In this document: positions 1 through 9,454 of the stretch, piece by piece
How positions within the stretch are numbered: position 1 is the stretch's first letter
Layout of the letters: every line of letters begins with the position of its first letter
Origin: a virus
Length of the DNA stretch: 37,099 nucleotides
IMG/VR virus record: IMGVR_UViG_3300021379_001110
Location: 1 to 37,099 of that record
Direction: 5' to 3' (one strand)
Notes under the pieces: model-generated
The model's input: the letters and a program-made list of their open reading frames with translations, nothing else
Told to the model about the DNA's origin: nothing
The model's database searches: none
Made by a program: the position numbers and the translations under genes

Positions 1-1115
1 GTTTCTTTAACACCATCAATCCATAATTCTAAATGAGAACCCGATTTATTAAAAAGTATATGGTGTTCCGTATTATCGTTTATTGCTGTTGATGATGTTG
101 CTTCAACTGTAGTTAACCCATTTGATAGGGATATAAACACTTTACCTTTATTAGAAGGTACATTTTGATTTCCAACTTTTATATCAAACGGATAAATGCT
201 TGTAGGTAGATTTCTTCTACGAAGAACATCTCTAGTCAGAGAATCTTGTCCATAATCTTTGTATGTTCCTGATTTGGATATTAACCAATTGTAGTCACCA
301 CCGTCATCGGATTGTGAAGTTGGGAGTATTGCCCATAATGAAATTGAGTAATCGGTTGTTTCGAAGAAATTCAATTGCTTGTTGTGGTCTACTCTAATGT
401 ATGAATCTGACCCATTGAACGTTGCTTGAGTTCCCGATGATAATTGAAAATCTCCAGTAGTAGTGATACCATCTGTATATTTTATGTTCTTTCCATAAGC
501 GTTATTTAGATAACCACTTCTATCTTCAATGATGTTATCAATAGTGGCTGTACGATTAACCACCTCATCGTTAAACCCCCAATACCCAATTAAATTTCCA
601 AATGGTATATATGAACCAGTATCTAACCCATCATTAATTAGCTGCCCATGTTGTTCATCTAATTTAATATCTTTAATGATGATAGACTCCAAATTGCTTG
701 AAGTCATACTTGTATCTGTTATTTGAATTGTACCAGGACGAATACCATCACCCATTCTATTATGTGGTACTGATAGTATTGATGCTGTAGCGTATAAATC
801 TCTCTCTACTCTTGCTCTGTGTTTGTAGAACATCTGATTCAGACCTGACCAGATAATTTTCTGATGTTTTAGATTTAAGAAAGTAGTCGAGTTTGAATTA
901 GCATTATCTAACTCTTCAGTTTCTCTGTACGCTGGAATTGAGATGGATTCAGAAACGTTTATCTTTTCACCGAAATCTGGAGATATACCTTTTATAACTG
1001 AATGTAAATTAGAATCACTTCTATAATTCAAATCAGTTACAACCCACCGTTTATAGGTGTTGAATGGTCTTAATTGTATGCCACCCCCATTGATTGGTTT
1101 GTAAGCTTCTGCCAT
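1..1115 (-). CDS. LamG-like tail/baseplate structural protein (partial)
   Basis: The reading frame opens at the ATG at 1115 and stays open to the left edge, so about 371 N-terminal residues are visible and the C-terminus is missing. Residues from about 165 onward read like a LamG/concanavalin-A lectin fold (LamG_3 type): a GYWGFND strand, a DRSGYLNNA turn, then FNGSDSYIRVD, YSISLWA and HHILFNKSGSHLELWIDG, the usual order of strands in that domain. The N-terminal 160 residues are not recognised. It is the last visible gene of the virion operon, 18 bp after the stop of the preceding gene. Such folds in tail proteins commonly bind glycans, so a receptor-binding or fibre role is plausible but inferred. 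Confidence 0.75.
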   Translation of the reverse strand, partial: MAEAYKPINGGGIQLRPFNTYKRWVVTDLNYRSDSNLHSVIKGISPDFGEKINVSESISIPAYRETEELDNANSNSTTFLNLKHQKIIWSGLNQMFYKHRARVERDLYATASILSVPHNRMGDGIRPGTIQITDTSMTSSNLESIIIKDIKLDEQHGQLINDGLDTGSYIPFGNLIGYWGFNDEVVNRTATIDNIIEDRSGYLNNAYGKNIKYTDGITTTGDFQLSSGTQATFNGSDSYIRVDHNKQLNFFETTDYSISLWAILPTSQSDDGGDYNWLISKSGTYKDYGQDSLTRDVLRRRNLPTSIYPFDIKVGNQNVPSNKGKVFISLSNGLTTVEATSSTAINDNTEHHILFNKSGSHLELWIDGVKE

Positions 1116-1133
1116 TATAATTCATTATCGTTC

Positions 1134-2231
1134 TTAAAAATCTAATTTAACCTTTACTAACACCTCATTAGAGAATGATTTAAGAATCGGTTGCGATAAT
1201 TTAGCTACTGCTAACAACTCTTGTGTACTATTGTATAAACCAACAGTTGTAATATATGATTTAGGGTTGTTTGCAAATGTAGTTTGTCTAAATGAACCAT
1301 TCGAACCAGTTACATAAGATGGGTTGTTTGAGAAGTTATACTCACCATTCTTAGCTCTTACGAAATAGTATGTTGATTGTACTTTCTCTTCATTTCTCGC
1401 TGCGAATCCATTATCTGAACTAATTACCGAAGAACCACTAATTGATTGGAACAATTTGTATGCGTTATCACCATTAGTGTTTGAACCAGTCACAGTGTTG
1501 AATGATAGACCACCACTAACGCCACCGTCATCCAATTTATCTGCGTTTAATACGATAACACCCTGCTCTGGATAAACAGCACCATAATAAGTTTTTGGTG
1601 AGTAAACTCCATTCAAAATAGAACCCGATACTAAGTTATAAACTCTTCCAATCTGAGTTGCTGCTTGTTGAGTATCACCACTATCATCAATCAGTTCAAT
1701 AACTCTATTAGATGAAGATACTGCTACATTAGAACCAGTGTAAACATTGTTTGCATGTGCTCCACCATTTAGTTCTGCCAATGTCAACTCAAAGTTTCCA
1801 GGGTCTAATCTATCTTTTAACCTAGCTCTGTTAATATTGATAGCGTAAATATGTTCTGTAGATACACTATTAAATGAGAATACTCTTTGATTGTTCGGAA
1901 GTAGGATTTGTGCGTATTGTGAGTAGATGGCATTGGATGGTGAATCTTCATTCTGCCCCAATGAACCACTACCAGCATTGTGACCATATGTTACTGAAAA
2001 CTGTGGTTCAGATGTTGCTGCTGATGATACGCCATCAAAAATCTCATAGTAATATTGTTTCTGAGTAGATGATTGTGCAGATGATGTGTGGTATGTTGTT
2101 AACGTACCTACGTTACCACTCCACAAACCTCTGGTTACTTTTTCTACACCACCTTCTACAACATCTCCTACTTTAAATGCTGTATATACTCTCTTTGATG
2201 TATTAAACGAACCTGCTGGTAAAATTGCCAT
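1134..2231 (-). CDS. putative virion structural protein, 365 aa
   Basis: Not recognised at family level. The 365-residue product is rich in Ser, Asn, Gly, Tyr and Val, has no cysteine-rich or membrane segments and ends in alternating hydrophobic residues (VLVKVKLDF), typical of beta-rich tail or baseplate proteins. It starts MAILPAGSFNTSKRVY and lies in the unbroken run of tail genes, 18 bp after the stop of the 221-aa gene. Position and composition support a virion role; no enzymatic motif is visible. Translation initiation probably does not depend on a strong Shine-Dalgarno sequence, as is usual in Bacteroidota. Confidence 0.75.
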   Translation of the reverse strand: MAILPAGSFNTSKRVYTAFKVGDVVEGGVEKVTRGLWSGNVGTLTTYHTSSAQSSTQKQYYYEIFDGVSSAATSEPQFSVTYGHNAGSGSLGQNEDSPSNAIYSQYAQILLPNNQRVFSFNSVSTEHIYAININRARLKDRLDPGNFELTLAELNGGAHANNVYTGSNVAVSSSNRVIELIDDSGDTQQAATQIGRVYNLVSGSILNGVYSPKTYYGAVYPEQGVIVLNADKLDDGGVSGGLSFNTVTGSNTNGDNAYKLFQSISGSSVISSDNGFAARNEEKVQSTYYFVRAKNGEYNFSNNPSYVTGSNGSFRQTTFANNPKSYITTVGLYNSTQELLAVAKLSQPILKSFSNEVLVKVKLDF

Positions 2232-2249
2232 ATCCTATATCCTTTTAAA

Positions 2250-2915
2250 TTATCCTAATGTTGAATCTAAAGTGTTACCAACCGAAATATCTGGATTGTT
2301 TGTTACTGTCAAATCAATTTCAGAACGTCCGCCTGTTTCATTTCCAACTATAAATATCTTAGTTGAAATATCTGTGTTATCAGCCAGCACTTTAGTTGTA
2401 ATTGTGAAAGTAGAGTTAGTACTTACAGTAACACTTCTTCTATCTTCGTTTGCGCCAACCGCATCTGTGTTATTAGCGATACCGCTACCATCACCAACGA
2501 TACTTGCTGCATCTGAGTTCAATAATGTTACAGTATATCCTAATGTTTCATTACCACCATTCTTAGTAGTAAGAGTTACAGTTTGTTGCTGACCACCTTC
2601 TTCCAAACTAATTGAGCTTGGATTTGATTGAATAATTGGGATTCTGATAGTGTTCTTTGGAAGAGTCAACAACTTATATCTCAATGAATAGTTTTCATCG
2701 GTAACTGCCTCAACGATTGGCATGTTTTCAATTATGATTCCATAATAATCAGAACCTAGCGGATGTGCTGGATTCCATAGTTCGTAATCTACCTCATCAT
2801 CTGCTAACGCAAATTGACTGATTACAAAGTAATCTCTACCTTTTGCCAATAACTCTCTACCCTTTTTCGTAAGGATAGCATCTACTGTTATTGATGAATT
2901 ATCTAAATATCCCAT
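2250..2915 (-). CDS. virion protein with C-terminal Ig-like domain, 221 aa
   Basis: The N-terminal segment (MGYLDNSSITVDAILTKKGR and the following LLAKG) looks like a conserved opening seen in structural proteins of T4-like marine phages. Residues about 100-220 look like a bacterial Ig-like beta-sandwich: a Gly-Gly-rich QQQTVTLTT strand, then alternating strands such as RRSVTVSTNSTFTITTKV and EIDLTVTNNPD. The gene follows the coiled-coil gene after a 77-bp AT-rich gap that carries a candidate late-promoter element. Ig-like domains on virions usually give weak surface adhesion; that role is inferred here. Confidence 0.7.
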   Translation of the reverse strand: MGYLDNSSITVDAILTKKGRELLAKGRDYFVISQFALADDEVDYELWNPAHPLGSDYYGIIIENMPIVEAVTDENYSLRYKLLTLPKNTIRIPIIQSNPSSISLEEGGQQQTVTLTTKNGGNETLGYTVTLLNSDAASIVGDGSGIANNTDAVGANEDRRSVTVSTNSTFTITTKVLADNTDISTKIFIVGNETGGRSEIDLTVTNNPDISVGNTLDSTLG

Positions 2916-2944
2916 ATTATTGCCTTTTTACAATTTGATTCTTA

Positions 2945-2953
2945 TATAAATAT
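2945..2953 (-). promoter_or_regulatory. candidate late-promoter element ATATTTATA
   Basis: On the minus strand the gap upstream of the 221-aa gene reads TTCATATTTATATAAG, about 30 nt before its ATG. The same core occurs before other genes of the window (14377, 20357, 32697, and variants at 4064, 22626, 23393). No Bacteroidota-type promoter was found here, and a gp55-like sigma is encoded nearby, so a late promoter is a reasonable inference. The complement TATAAATA resembles the T4 late motif but would point away from the genes. Confidence 0.35.
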
Positions 2954-2992
2954 GAAGAAAAATATTTTTACATTAAATTTTAAATTTTTCTA

Positions 2993-4060
2993 TCATCTAC
3001 CAAGTTGTCTGTTTTTCTGCCTATCTTCGTTATCTAACTTTACTGCCAAATCATCATCGGTTTTCCCACCACCCAATGATTTTCTGAGTTGTTCGAGAGA
3101 ATCTCGCTTATCCTCATAATTCTCAAAAGGTACTCTATTGTTTGGCTTAATGAGTATATCCGTTGATTTAGTCATTGAGTTACTATCAAAATCAGATTCT
3201 TCACTTTCAACAAAATCTCTATGTGGAATTATTGCCCTTCCCATACGGATTTCCATTTCTTCAACTTCTTTAATCTGTTTTTGAATTGGATTCAATCCTT
3301 TTATCTCAGGATTTCTATACTCTTTTTCCTGTTTCTCTATAATTATCTCTTCTTCCAAAAAAGTAGAAATTTCACGTGGTTGTGGTTTGTTGATTACAAG
3401 TCGGTTTTCCTTTTGCTTTCTAATCTTTTCATTTTCAACTCTACCAACCATATTCAGTTTTATTGCTTGTTTGGTATCTGAGTTTTTCTTTTTCTCTACT
3501 GCTAAACTCTTTTTGGTTTGTTCTACTTCAGTATCTTTGATGAATTTCTCACCTACGATATCTGGATACTTTTCTTTCAAATACAAATCGAATTCCAACT
3601 TCATCAATTCCAATTCTTTTTGAAATGCCTTTCTACGCTCAGTTTCATCTCTAAACGCCTGTTGTAGCTCATCCCATCTTTCGTCATCCAACCTTCTACG
3701 TTCTTGCTCTTCAAAGAACATTCTACGTTGGTCTCTGATATCCAATTCGTTTTTATTTGGAACTGGTATTGGTACATCTAATGGCTTGATAACGTTTGGT
3801 TTTAAGATATCAATTACATCGGACTCAGATACTTTATCAAAATCATCGATGATTTTATTATCATCTAATGGTTTACCAGTATCAACTATTGTAGCTGGGT
3901 CTTTTATGATTTCATTAATCTTAGTCGACTCAGATATTGGTTTAGTTGGTGATGTTACTAAAGGTTTGTTAACACGTTGTTGTAGGCGTGATTGAATAAG
4001 AATGTTGAGTTCATCAACACTCTTATCAACCCCAGTATTATTTGATTTTTGTACCTTCAT
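2993..4060 (-). CDS. charged coiled-coil protein, 355 aa
   Basis: Unrecognised. The product is highly charged and mostly helical. Residues about 110-165 form a Glu/Arg/Lys-rich helix (RRMFFEEQERRRLDDERWDE onward), followed by more Lys/Glu-rich segments to about residue 280. The first 100 residues are rich in Pro, Ile, Asp and Lys and look extended or disordered. It sits between the 1481-aa baseplate-type protein and the Ig-like protein in the virion run. A linker, chaperone or scaffold for the long tail proteins would fit, but nothing in the sequence decides it. The start ATG at 4060 lies 12 bp after the stop of the upstream gene. Confidence 0.7.
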   Translation of the reverse strand: MKVQKSNNTGVDKSVDELNILIQSRLQQRVNKPLVTSPTKPISESTKINEIIKDPATIVDTGKPLDDNKIIDDFDKVSESDVIDILKPNVIKPLDVPIPVPNKNELDIRDQRRMFFEEQERRRLDDERWDELQQAFRDETERRKAFQKELELMKLEFDLYLKEKYPDIVGEKFIKDTEVEQTKKSLAVEKKKNSDTKQAIKLNMVGRVENEKIRKQKENRLVINKPQPREISTFLEEEIIIEKQEKEYRNPEIKGLNPIQKQIKEVEEMEIRMGRAIIPHRDFVESEESDFDSNSMTKSTDILIKPNNRVPFENYEDKRDSLEQLRKSLGGGKTDDDLAVKLDNEDRQKNRQLGR

Positions 4061-4063
4061 ACT

Positions 4064-4072
4064 AATAAATAT
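4064..4072 (-). promoter_or_regulatory. weak ATATTTATT element before coiled-coil gene
   Basis: Minus-strand AATATTTATTAGT lies 3 nt before the start codon of the 355-aa gene and overlaps the stop region of the 1481-aa gene. It matches the recurring ATATTTAT core but is too close to the ATG for a normal leader, so it may be chance or give a near-leaderless message. Confidence 0.2.
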
Positions 4073-7000
4073 TATCGAGTAGAACTAATTGGTAATGGTG
4101 GTGGAGGTGGAGGTGGTGCTTCTACTGTATCACCATTTTGAATAACAAATTCAGTTCTTCTTTCCAACTCTTTATCTCTTCTCTGCTTTTCAGCTTCATA
4201 TCTTGCATCAAATTCAGCAGCTCGATTATCTTCAATTTCAATCATCTTTTCAATCTTCTGTCTGAACTTTTGAACTTCAGCTTTGTACTCTTGTAACCTC
4301 TTCCAATAGATATCATCATTTACTGCTAATTCGGTTACATCTAATGTTGAAATTCCAGTAGATGTATCCACATCCAAATTACCCTCATCTGCTGTTTGTG
4401 ATGTGTAGATTAATACATTAGGGTCTGCTGTGAATATTTCAATCACAGGCCTACCATCTGGTGTATCTGGTGAATTCGTTGTAAGTGAATCGGAAGTCAT
4501 CTTACATCCCAAATATCTTAGATTTTGAACTGCCAATGGTAGTTCATCTGTAGATACTTCTGCTGGCGAATATGATGATGAGTTACTTAACCTCAATGAT
4601 GCCGATAGTGCATTTGAGTAAAACCAATTCTTTTTCTTAGCGTATTGTGATTGTCTACTACTTGTAACAGAAGTAGCTATTGGATTATAATTCCAACTAC
4701 CATTTGAACCAGTAGTCCAATTTACACCAAACCCTAAATCAGCTGATGATGAATAATTTAAGATTGTGTATCTGTATGTAGATGGTAGATACATATTTCT
4801 AATCTGTGGATTACCCAAGTTTTCTAAATCATCTCTTTGTGAGGTAATCACATATGTGTGTTGGTATTCACCTTCATACTGTGGGTTCTCACCACTTAAT
4901 GTATATGAATTAGTAATTTCAGTTTCATACTGAGTTCTTTCAGCACTAATCTCATATGGCGGTGGTACTTCAGTTTCATAGAAAATATATGATGAGGTAA
5001 CCGGCTTATCTATCGCTTCAATTGTACCATCATACATCGGTCTAGTCTGAGTTACCTTTGTTAGCGATTTAGCTTTAGGTCTTTCTAAGATATGTGGTTC
5101 AATCAATATGCCTGAGTTGTAATCAACTCTCGCTGGCATAGTTTGTCTAATTTGTTCGAATACCGACATATCGTATTTAGCAAGTATATCAATCGTATTA
5201 TTTATTAGATTCTTATTACTATACTTTTTGAATACTTCTCTACGAAGGTAATCTAATTCTTCATTTTGCTCTGTATATCCAGCCCTTTTATCAGGATTAC
5301 CAATGTAATCATCGATATCAAAATATCCAGTATGATTATAGATATCTTCATTGTACATTCTGGTGGCTGACAGATAAACACCAACTACATTTGAATCTAC
5401 AGGAGCAGAATCGTATTGTGATTTTTCCTTTTTCTCATTAGGGTCTAATATACCCGTCAATCTGTTTTGCTCAACTCTAACTTTATTGTTTAATATGTTG
5501 TTAGCCCCAGCTGATGGTATTTTTGTGTAGTACTCTTCGGTTACACCTTTTAAATCCGATGGTGTTCCATTTACAACAAGTGCTGCTGTAGCTTGTCCGC
5601 TTTCAAATTCGGTTAATTGTTGGTTTGGGTGTTGTGAATCCATCTGCTCAATGACCGATGTCCAATTTTTAATTTGAGAGTCTGGAATAATTCTTAACTT
5701 TAAATCGTAGAACGATGCGGATGGTGAATTACCATGATATGATTCTCTTGAAAGGGTATGTTCATCAATTACAATATCCTTTAATGGATTTGCCCAATAT
5801 CTAATTTCTTGAATTGAACCACTCATATTATACACACTTCCGATTGGTAGATTTGATGAAGCTTGCCCTATTCTCAACACAGGAGTTGCACCACTCCCAC
5901 TCCAAGCAGTATTATATGATGCTTCAGTTGAACCATTAATTGAAATACTTGCAGATTCACTTATAGTAATTCTATCCTTATGTGCTCTTCTGTATTGTAA
6001 TTTGTATGTGTTATCTTTTGTTGCATCATCAGTTGAGTTTTCTCTTTCAATTATCAACGTGCTCATTTTGGAATCAAAAAGAGGAACATCTGTAATGGAT
6101 GCCGATTTGTATCCATTACTACCACTTAGATAAAAATGAATATTACCCCTCGTATATGTGGCCGCTGATGATGTACTTTCATACACCACACCCCACTCAG
6201 GTCCAACTTGAAGAATTGCTGTACTACGATTGATATCTTGTTGAACTTGTAATTCTACTACATCTATACCTTTTGGTGAACCGATTAGATTGTTATCTCC
6301 ATCAACATCATCTATCTTATTCCACGGAACACTTATATAATTATTTGTAGGGCCCGTCCTCAAATGATAAACATATCTATCATGCTCCCAATATGGTCTT
6401 ACATCAGTTTCAATTACAGGCCCACCATATTCTCTGATTGATAGGAATGTTTGCGGAATACCATATGTTGAAATCAATGCCTTTACAGCTCTAGCAGAAC
6501 CTTTGGTTTTCAGTAGGTATGGAATGTTGTTAACAATTCTTCTCCAAACTTCATTGTTAATTTGTTCGTGAGGTTTAGTAGGAAGTGAACCACTATTGGG
6601 TGTATTCCCAAATTTATCAGTTCCCAATCCAAACTCCCACAAATCAGATGTATCTTTTCCGTGAGTTAATCTCCAACCCATTGTTTTTGCCACATCATAC
6701 AAAAGGTTGTTTGGCATACCATCATATGGGTGTTCTTCTCTTTCGTTAATTGAAGTTAACGCATTGATGTAACTCCACGTAATATCAAAGTGGTGTCCAA
6801 TCATATCAATAAACAAAACATACTCTTGGTTGAGTGCATCTTCTGTGATTGATGCTGGAATTGTTTTTGTTAATCTCGCATCGTTAAGTGCATCGTAAAT
6901 ACTTGCTGAATCAATCAACCCATTGTATGCTGCAATACCTTCGGATGAGGTTACACTATAATTAACATTTGGGTATGTACTACTCTTTGGCCAAGGTTCT

Positions 7001-8517
7001 AATGGATAGTTCGATGAACTATAATGAGTGTATAAAGAACCCTCTGATTCATTGTACATCCAACGTTCCCAACCATCCATACCACTAACTACGTTATCTC
7101 TACGAGTAATAGATTGTGATATGTTAGTCAGTGCTTCAGAACCACTTACGGAATTCAAATCAGAAATTCGTGCATTGTATGATTCAATCAACTCCAGTTT
7201 ATACTTAAAGTTGTTAACACGCTCTACAGCCGATGAGTACTTTACAAAGTTACCAAAGTATGTGTAATCAATATTTAAATCAGTACCACCAAATGATGAA
7301 CTTATATACTTATCTATAATTTTTTGAGATGTAGTTAGATTAGTATCCAACAACGTATTCCAACTCTTTAAATCAGTACCATTAGATTTTCCATAGTTAC
7401 CCATATCAATCTTAAAGTTTGGTGCTGAGAAGTTCTCTTGTTCTGATTTCACATCAGTATCGTATGCTAATACTCTATCTATGTATGATTCTCTGATTAT
7501 CTCATCTATAGTACATCTTCTGGATAGGAATCCATCTGGTAGTGGTTTATACAACTTAACTATGATTGATTTCATTTCATTCTGCTTGAACGCAGGTGAG
7601 TAAAATCTAACTTTACTATATTGTGTAAACCAAGATATAGCACGATTAGAAGCGTTAATAGGCGGTCTATTGTAGTACTCCGCCACAGGAACATCATACT
7701 CTCTATCTGGCTCACTTGCGTTTACTGATGTGTAATATATTGGTTCGTTTGATGAATCTTTCTCTATTTCATAGTATGGGTTACCACTATCATCCAATCT
7801 AAGATTGAATTTTGCACTCCTACCAGTTGTTTTATATACTAGGTTACCATATGCATTATTCTTCTTATTTTTATAGAATTCAATCCATTGGTTTACGTCC
7901 CTACCTTCATTAGATGGTACAAATCGTGTTTCTTCACCATTAAATTCATCTAATGGATAATATACATTCTCAACACGCTCTCCCTCTCTTGGATTGTTAT
8001 GAAAACTAACATCGGTTATTATCGATATATCATTACTACCAAAGTTTAAACCCATTTCTGATATAGTAGTATTATTTGATAGCTGTGAGTTAATTCTATC
8101 AAATAATCCCTGAAGATTATAATTTGGATTATCAACCTGTAATTCTATTTCAGTTAAATCTGAACTAACATTTACAATTCTGAGTTCTGGTGTTTTTGCT
8201 TTAACAAAGTTATAAACAACACTATAGTACCCAGCACCCAATCCTGCGGTTCGTATATCTGCTTCAGGACTAACTAATATATTTGTACCACTATCCGTTT
8301 GTTCATAGGTTAATACTTCTTGAAGAGATGCTACCAATGTATCAGCTGAATATATGTGCTTTTCTGTTATGGTTTGTGTATCATAGGAAGATTGGTTTAG
8401 TGTAAACTCTACTGGTGATAGGTTCGCTAAATCATCTATCTCATAAGTTTGTACTCTGTTAACAGGAACTTTTGAGGCGATTAGTATATCTGTATTTTGA
8501 AATCTATCTATTGCCAT
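4072..8517 (-). CDS. giant baseplate/tail protein with LamG-like domain, 1481 aa
   Basis: The largest protein of the window. Its N-terminal ~700 residues are beta-rich and unassigned. Residues about 700-940 resemble a LamG/concanavalin-A domain: an HDRYVYHLR strand, NIHFYLSGSNGYKSAS, STLIIEREN, VLRIGQASSNLPIGSVYNMS and GSIQEIRYWANPL in the usual order. Residues about 1400-1455 form a Glu/Lys/Arg coiled coil. The chain ends in eight prolines within nine residues and the tail ISSTR. It lies directly after the 306-aa protein, whose C-terminus has a similar Pro-rich STR tail. T4 places long wedge proteins (gp7, gp10) downstream of gp6, so a baseplate-wedge or peripheral tail role is likely, but direct homology to those proteins is not visible. 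Confidence 0.8.
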   Translation of the reverse strand: MAIDRFQNTDILIASKVPVNRVQTYEIDDLANLSPVEFTLNQSSYDTQTITEKHIYSADTLVASLQEVLTYEQTDSGTNILVSPEADIRTAGLGAGYYSVVYNFVKAKTPELRIVNVSSDLTEIELQVDNPNYNLQGLFDRINSQLSNNTTISEMGLNFGSNDISIITDVSFHNNPREGERVENVYYPLDEFNGEETRFVPSNEGRDVNQWIEFYKNKKNNAYGNLVYKTTGRSAKFNLRLDDSGNPYYEIEKDSSNEPIYYTSVNASEPDREYDVPVAEYYNRPPINASNRAISWFTQYSKVRFYSPAFKQNEMKSIIVKLYKPLPDGFLSRRCTIDEIIRESYIDRVLAYDTDVKSEQENFSAPNFKIDMGNYGKSNGTDLKSWNTLLDTNLTTSQKIIDKYISSSFGGTDLNIDYTYFGNFVKYSSAVERVNNFKYKLELIESYNARISDLNSVSGSEALTNISQSITRRDNVVSGMDGWERWMYNESEGSLYTHYSSSNYPLEPWPKSSTYPNVNYSVTSSEGIAAYNGLIDSASIYDALNDARLTKTIPASITEDALNQEYVLFIDMIGHHFDITWSYINALTSINEREEHPYDGMPNNLLYDVAKTMGWRLTHGKDTSDLWEFGLGTDKFGNTPNSGSLPTKPHEQINNEVWRRIVNNIPYLLKTKGSARAVKALISTYGIPQTFLSIREYGGPVIETDVRPYWEHDRYVYHLRTGPTNNYISVPWNKIDDVDGDNNLIGSPKGIDVVELQVQQDINRSTAILQVGPEWGVVYESTSSAATYTRGNIHFYLSGSNGYKSASITDVPLFDSKMSTLIIERENSTDDATKDNTYKLQYRRAHKDRITISESASISINGSTEASYNTAWSGSGATPVLRIGQASSNLPIGSVYNMSGSIQEIRYWANPLKDIVIDEHTLSRESYHGNSPSASFYDLKLRIIPDSQIKNWTSVIEQMDSQHPNQQLTEFESGQATAALVVNGTPSDLKGVTEEYYTKIPSAGANNILNNKVRVEQNRLTGILDPNEKKEKSQYDSAPVDSNVVGVYLSATRMYNEDIYNHTGYFDIDDYIGNPDKRAGYTEQNEELDYLRREVFKKYSNKNLINNTIDILAKYDMSVFEQIRQTMPARVDYNSGILIEPHILERPKAKSLTKVTQTRPMYDGTIEAIDKPVTSSYIFYETEVPPPYEISAERTQYETEITNSYTLSGENPQYEGEYQHTYVITSQRDDLENLGNPQIRNMYLPSTYRYTILNYSSSADLGFGVNWTTGSNGSWNYNPIATSVTSSRQSQYAKKKNWFYSNALSASLRLSNSSSYSPAEVSTDELPLAVQNLRYLGCKMTSDSLTTNSPDTPDGRPVIEIFTADPNVLIYTSQTADEGNLDVDTSTGISTLDVTELAVNDDIYWKRLQEYKAEVQKFRQKIEKMIEIEDNRAAEFDARYEAEKQRRDKELERRTEFVIQNGDTVEAPPPPPPPLPISSTR

Positions 8518-8533
8518 TTTTCACCTATAATCA

Positions 8534-9454
8534 TTATCGTGTTGACCCCATTGGGAATTGTGGTGGTGGTACATTTGAAAAATCATCATTACCCACATTA
8601 CCATTCGGCCCCCAGTCGGTTGCAGAGATTTCATCTCCAAATACTTCTACATTAAATACGGCTTTATCACCCCATAGGAATACACCTTGATAAGCTGTTA
8701 CTTTGGCTTGAACTTCCCATATATCATGTTCCACCATTTGGTTATTCATTAAATCATATGTTGTTTGAATGAATGGGTATTGGGGTGAACCTACTGAAAC
8801 AAATTCTTCTGATAACGTTGTTCTTACATCGTTTGGTTTTCTCTTTCGATTAAAACTTAGATGAAAGTTCTGAGAATTATTACTTTCGTTAGCTACTCCA
8901 ATCTTAACTTGGAATCTGAGGTTCTTACCACTTTCGATTAGTTCTTTAGTAATACGATATCCACCTTCTTCAAGTCCAGGACCAAACACTGCTTTATCAA
9001 ATGGAATAGTATCGTATCCCTGAAATGAGAATCCCGCTGCGCGCGTGTCTGCATTCGAAAATGTTGGATTTATTGTATGTGTATCTTTCCACCCCGTATG
9101 TGTTCGGGTTCCGTTCGTAAGTTCGTATCTACCACTAAAGATATCTTCAAACCCATCATCAACTTCGTTTGCTTGGCCATTTACATATAAGTTGGCTTCG
9201 GCAACATAATTGATTTCAATTGCTTCTAATGGTACATCCGGCAAATCAACAATTAATTCATTTGATAATGTATCAATAGCTCGAGTATAAACTTGCCTAT
9301 CATATCTCTGAGTTATACCATCTACTTTGTGTATTCCATATTCAAAATTAGAATCATCTTCAAGAGTATAAGACACTATCTGATTTGACGTGTTACGTTT
9401 GATATCACGCTTATTTACATTTTGTAAAATATTATCTGTATTCTGTTCCGGCAT
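8534..9454 (-). CDS. putative baseplate/tail protein, 306 aa
   Basis: Unrecognised beta-rich virion protein. Its start overlaps the stop of the 673-aa gene at 9454 (one shared base), which suggests coupled translation and joint assembly. The C-terminus reads NVPPPQFPMGSTR, close in style to the Pro-rich ISSTR end of its downstream neighbour; this shared tail is the most notable visible feature. Length is near T4 gp8 (334 aa) and the position downstream of gp6 is similar, but no sequence match to gp8 can be claimed from reading alone. Confidence 0.75.
   Translation of the reverse strand: MPEQNTDNILQNVNKRDIKRNTSNQIVSYTLEDDSNFEYGIHKVDGITQRYDRQVYTRAIDTLSNELIVDLPDVPLEAIEINYVAEANLYVNGQANEVDDGFEDIFSGRYELTNGTRTHTGWKDTHTINPTFSNADTRAAGFSFQGYDTIPFDKAVFGPGLEEGGYRITKELIESGKNLRFQVKIGVANESNNSQNFHLSFNRKRKPNDVRTTLSEEFVSVGSPQYPFIQTTYDLMNNQMVEHDIWEVQAKVTAYQGVFLWGDKAVFNVEVFGDEISATDWGPNGNVGNDDFSNVPPPQFPMGSTR

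Noticed and set aside
529-2592. Plus-strand open frames antisense to the tail genes
   Set aside because: Low-complexity translations mirroring the minus-strand genes, no promoter and no family motif; all convincing genes are on the minus strand.
2945-2953. T4-type late promoters TATAAATA on the plus strand
   Set aside because: They would drive transcription antisense to every gene nearby; the minus-strand reading is kept only as a candidate.
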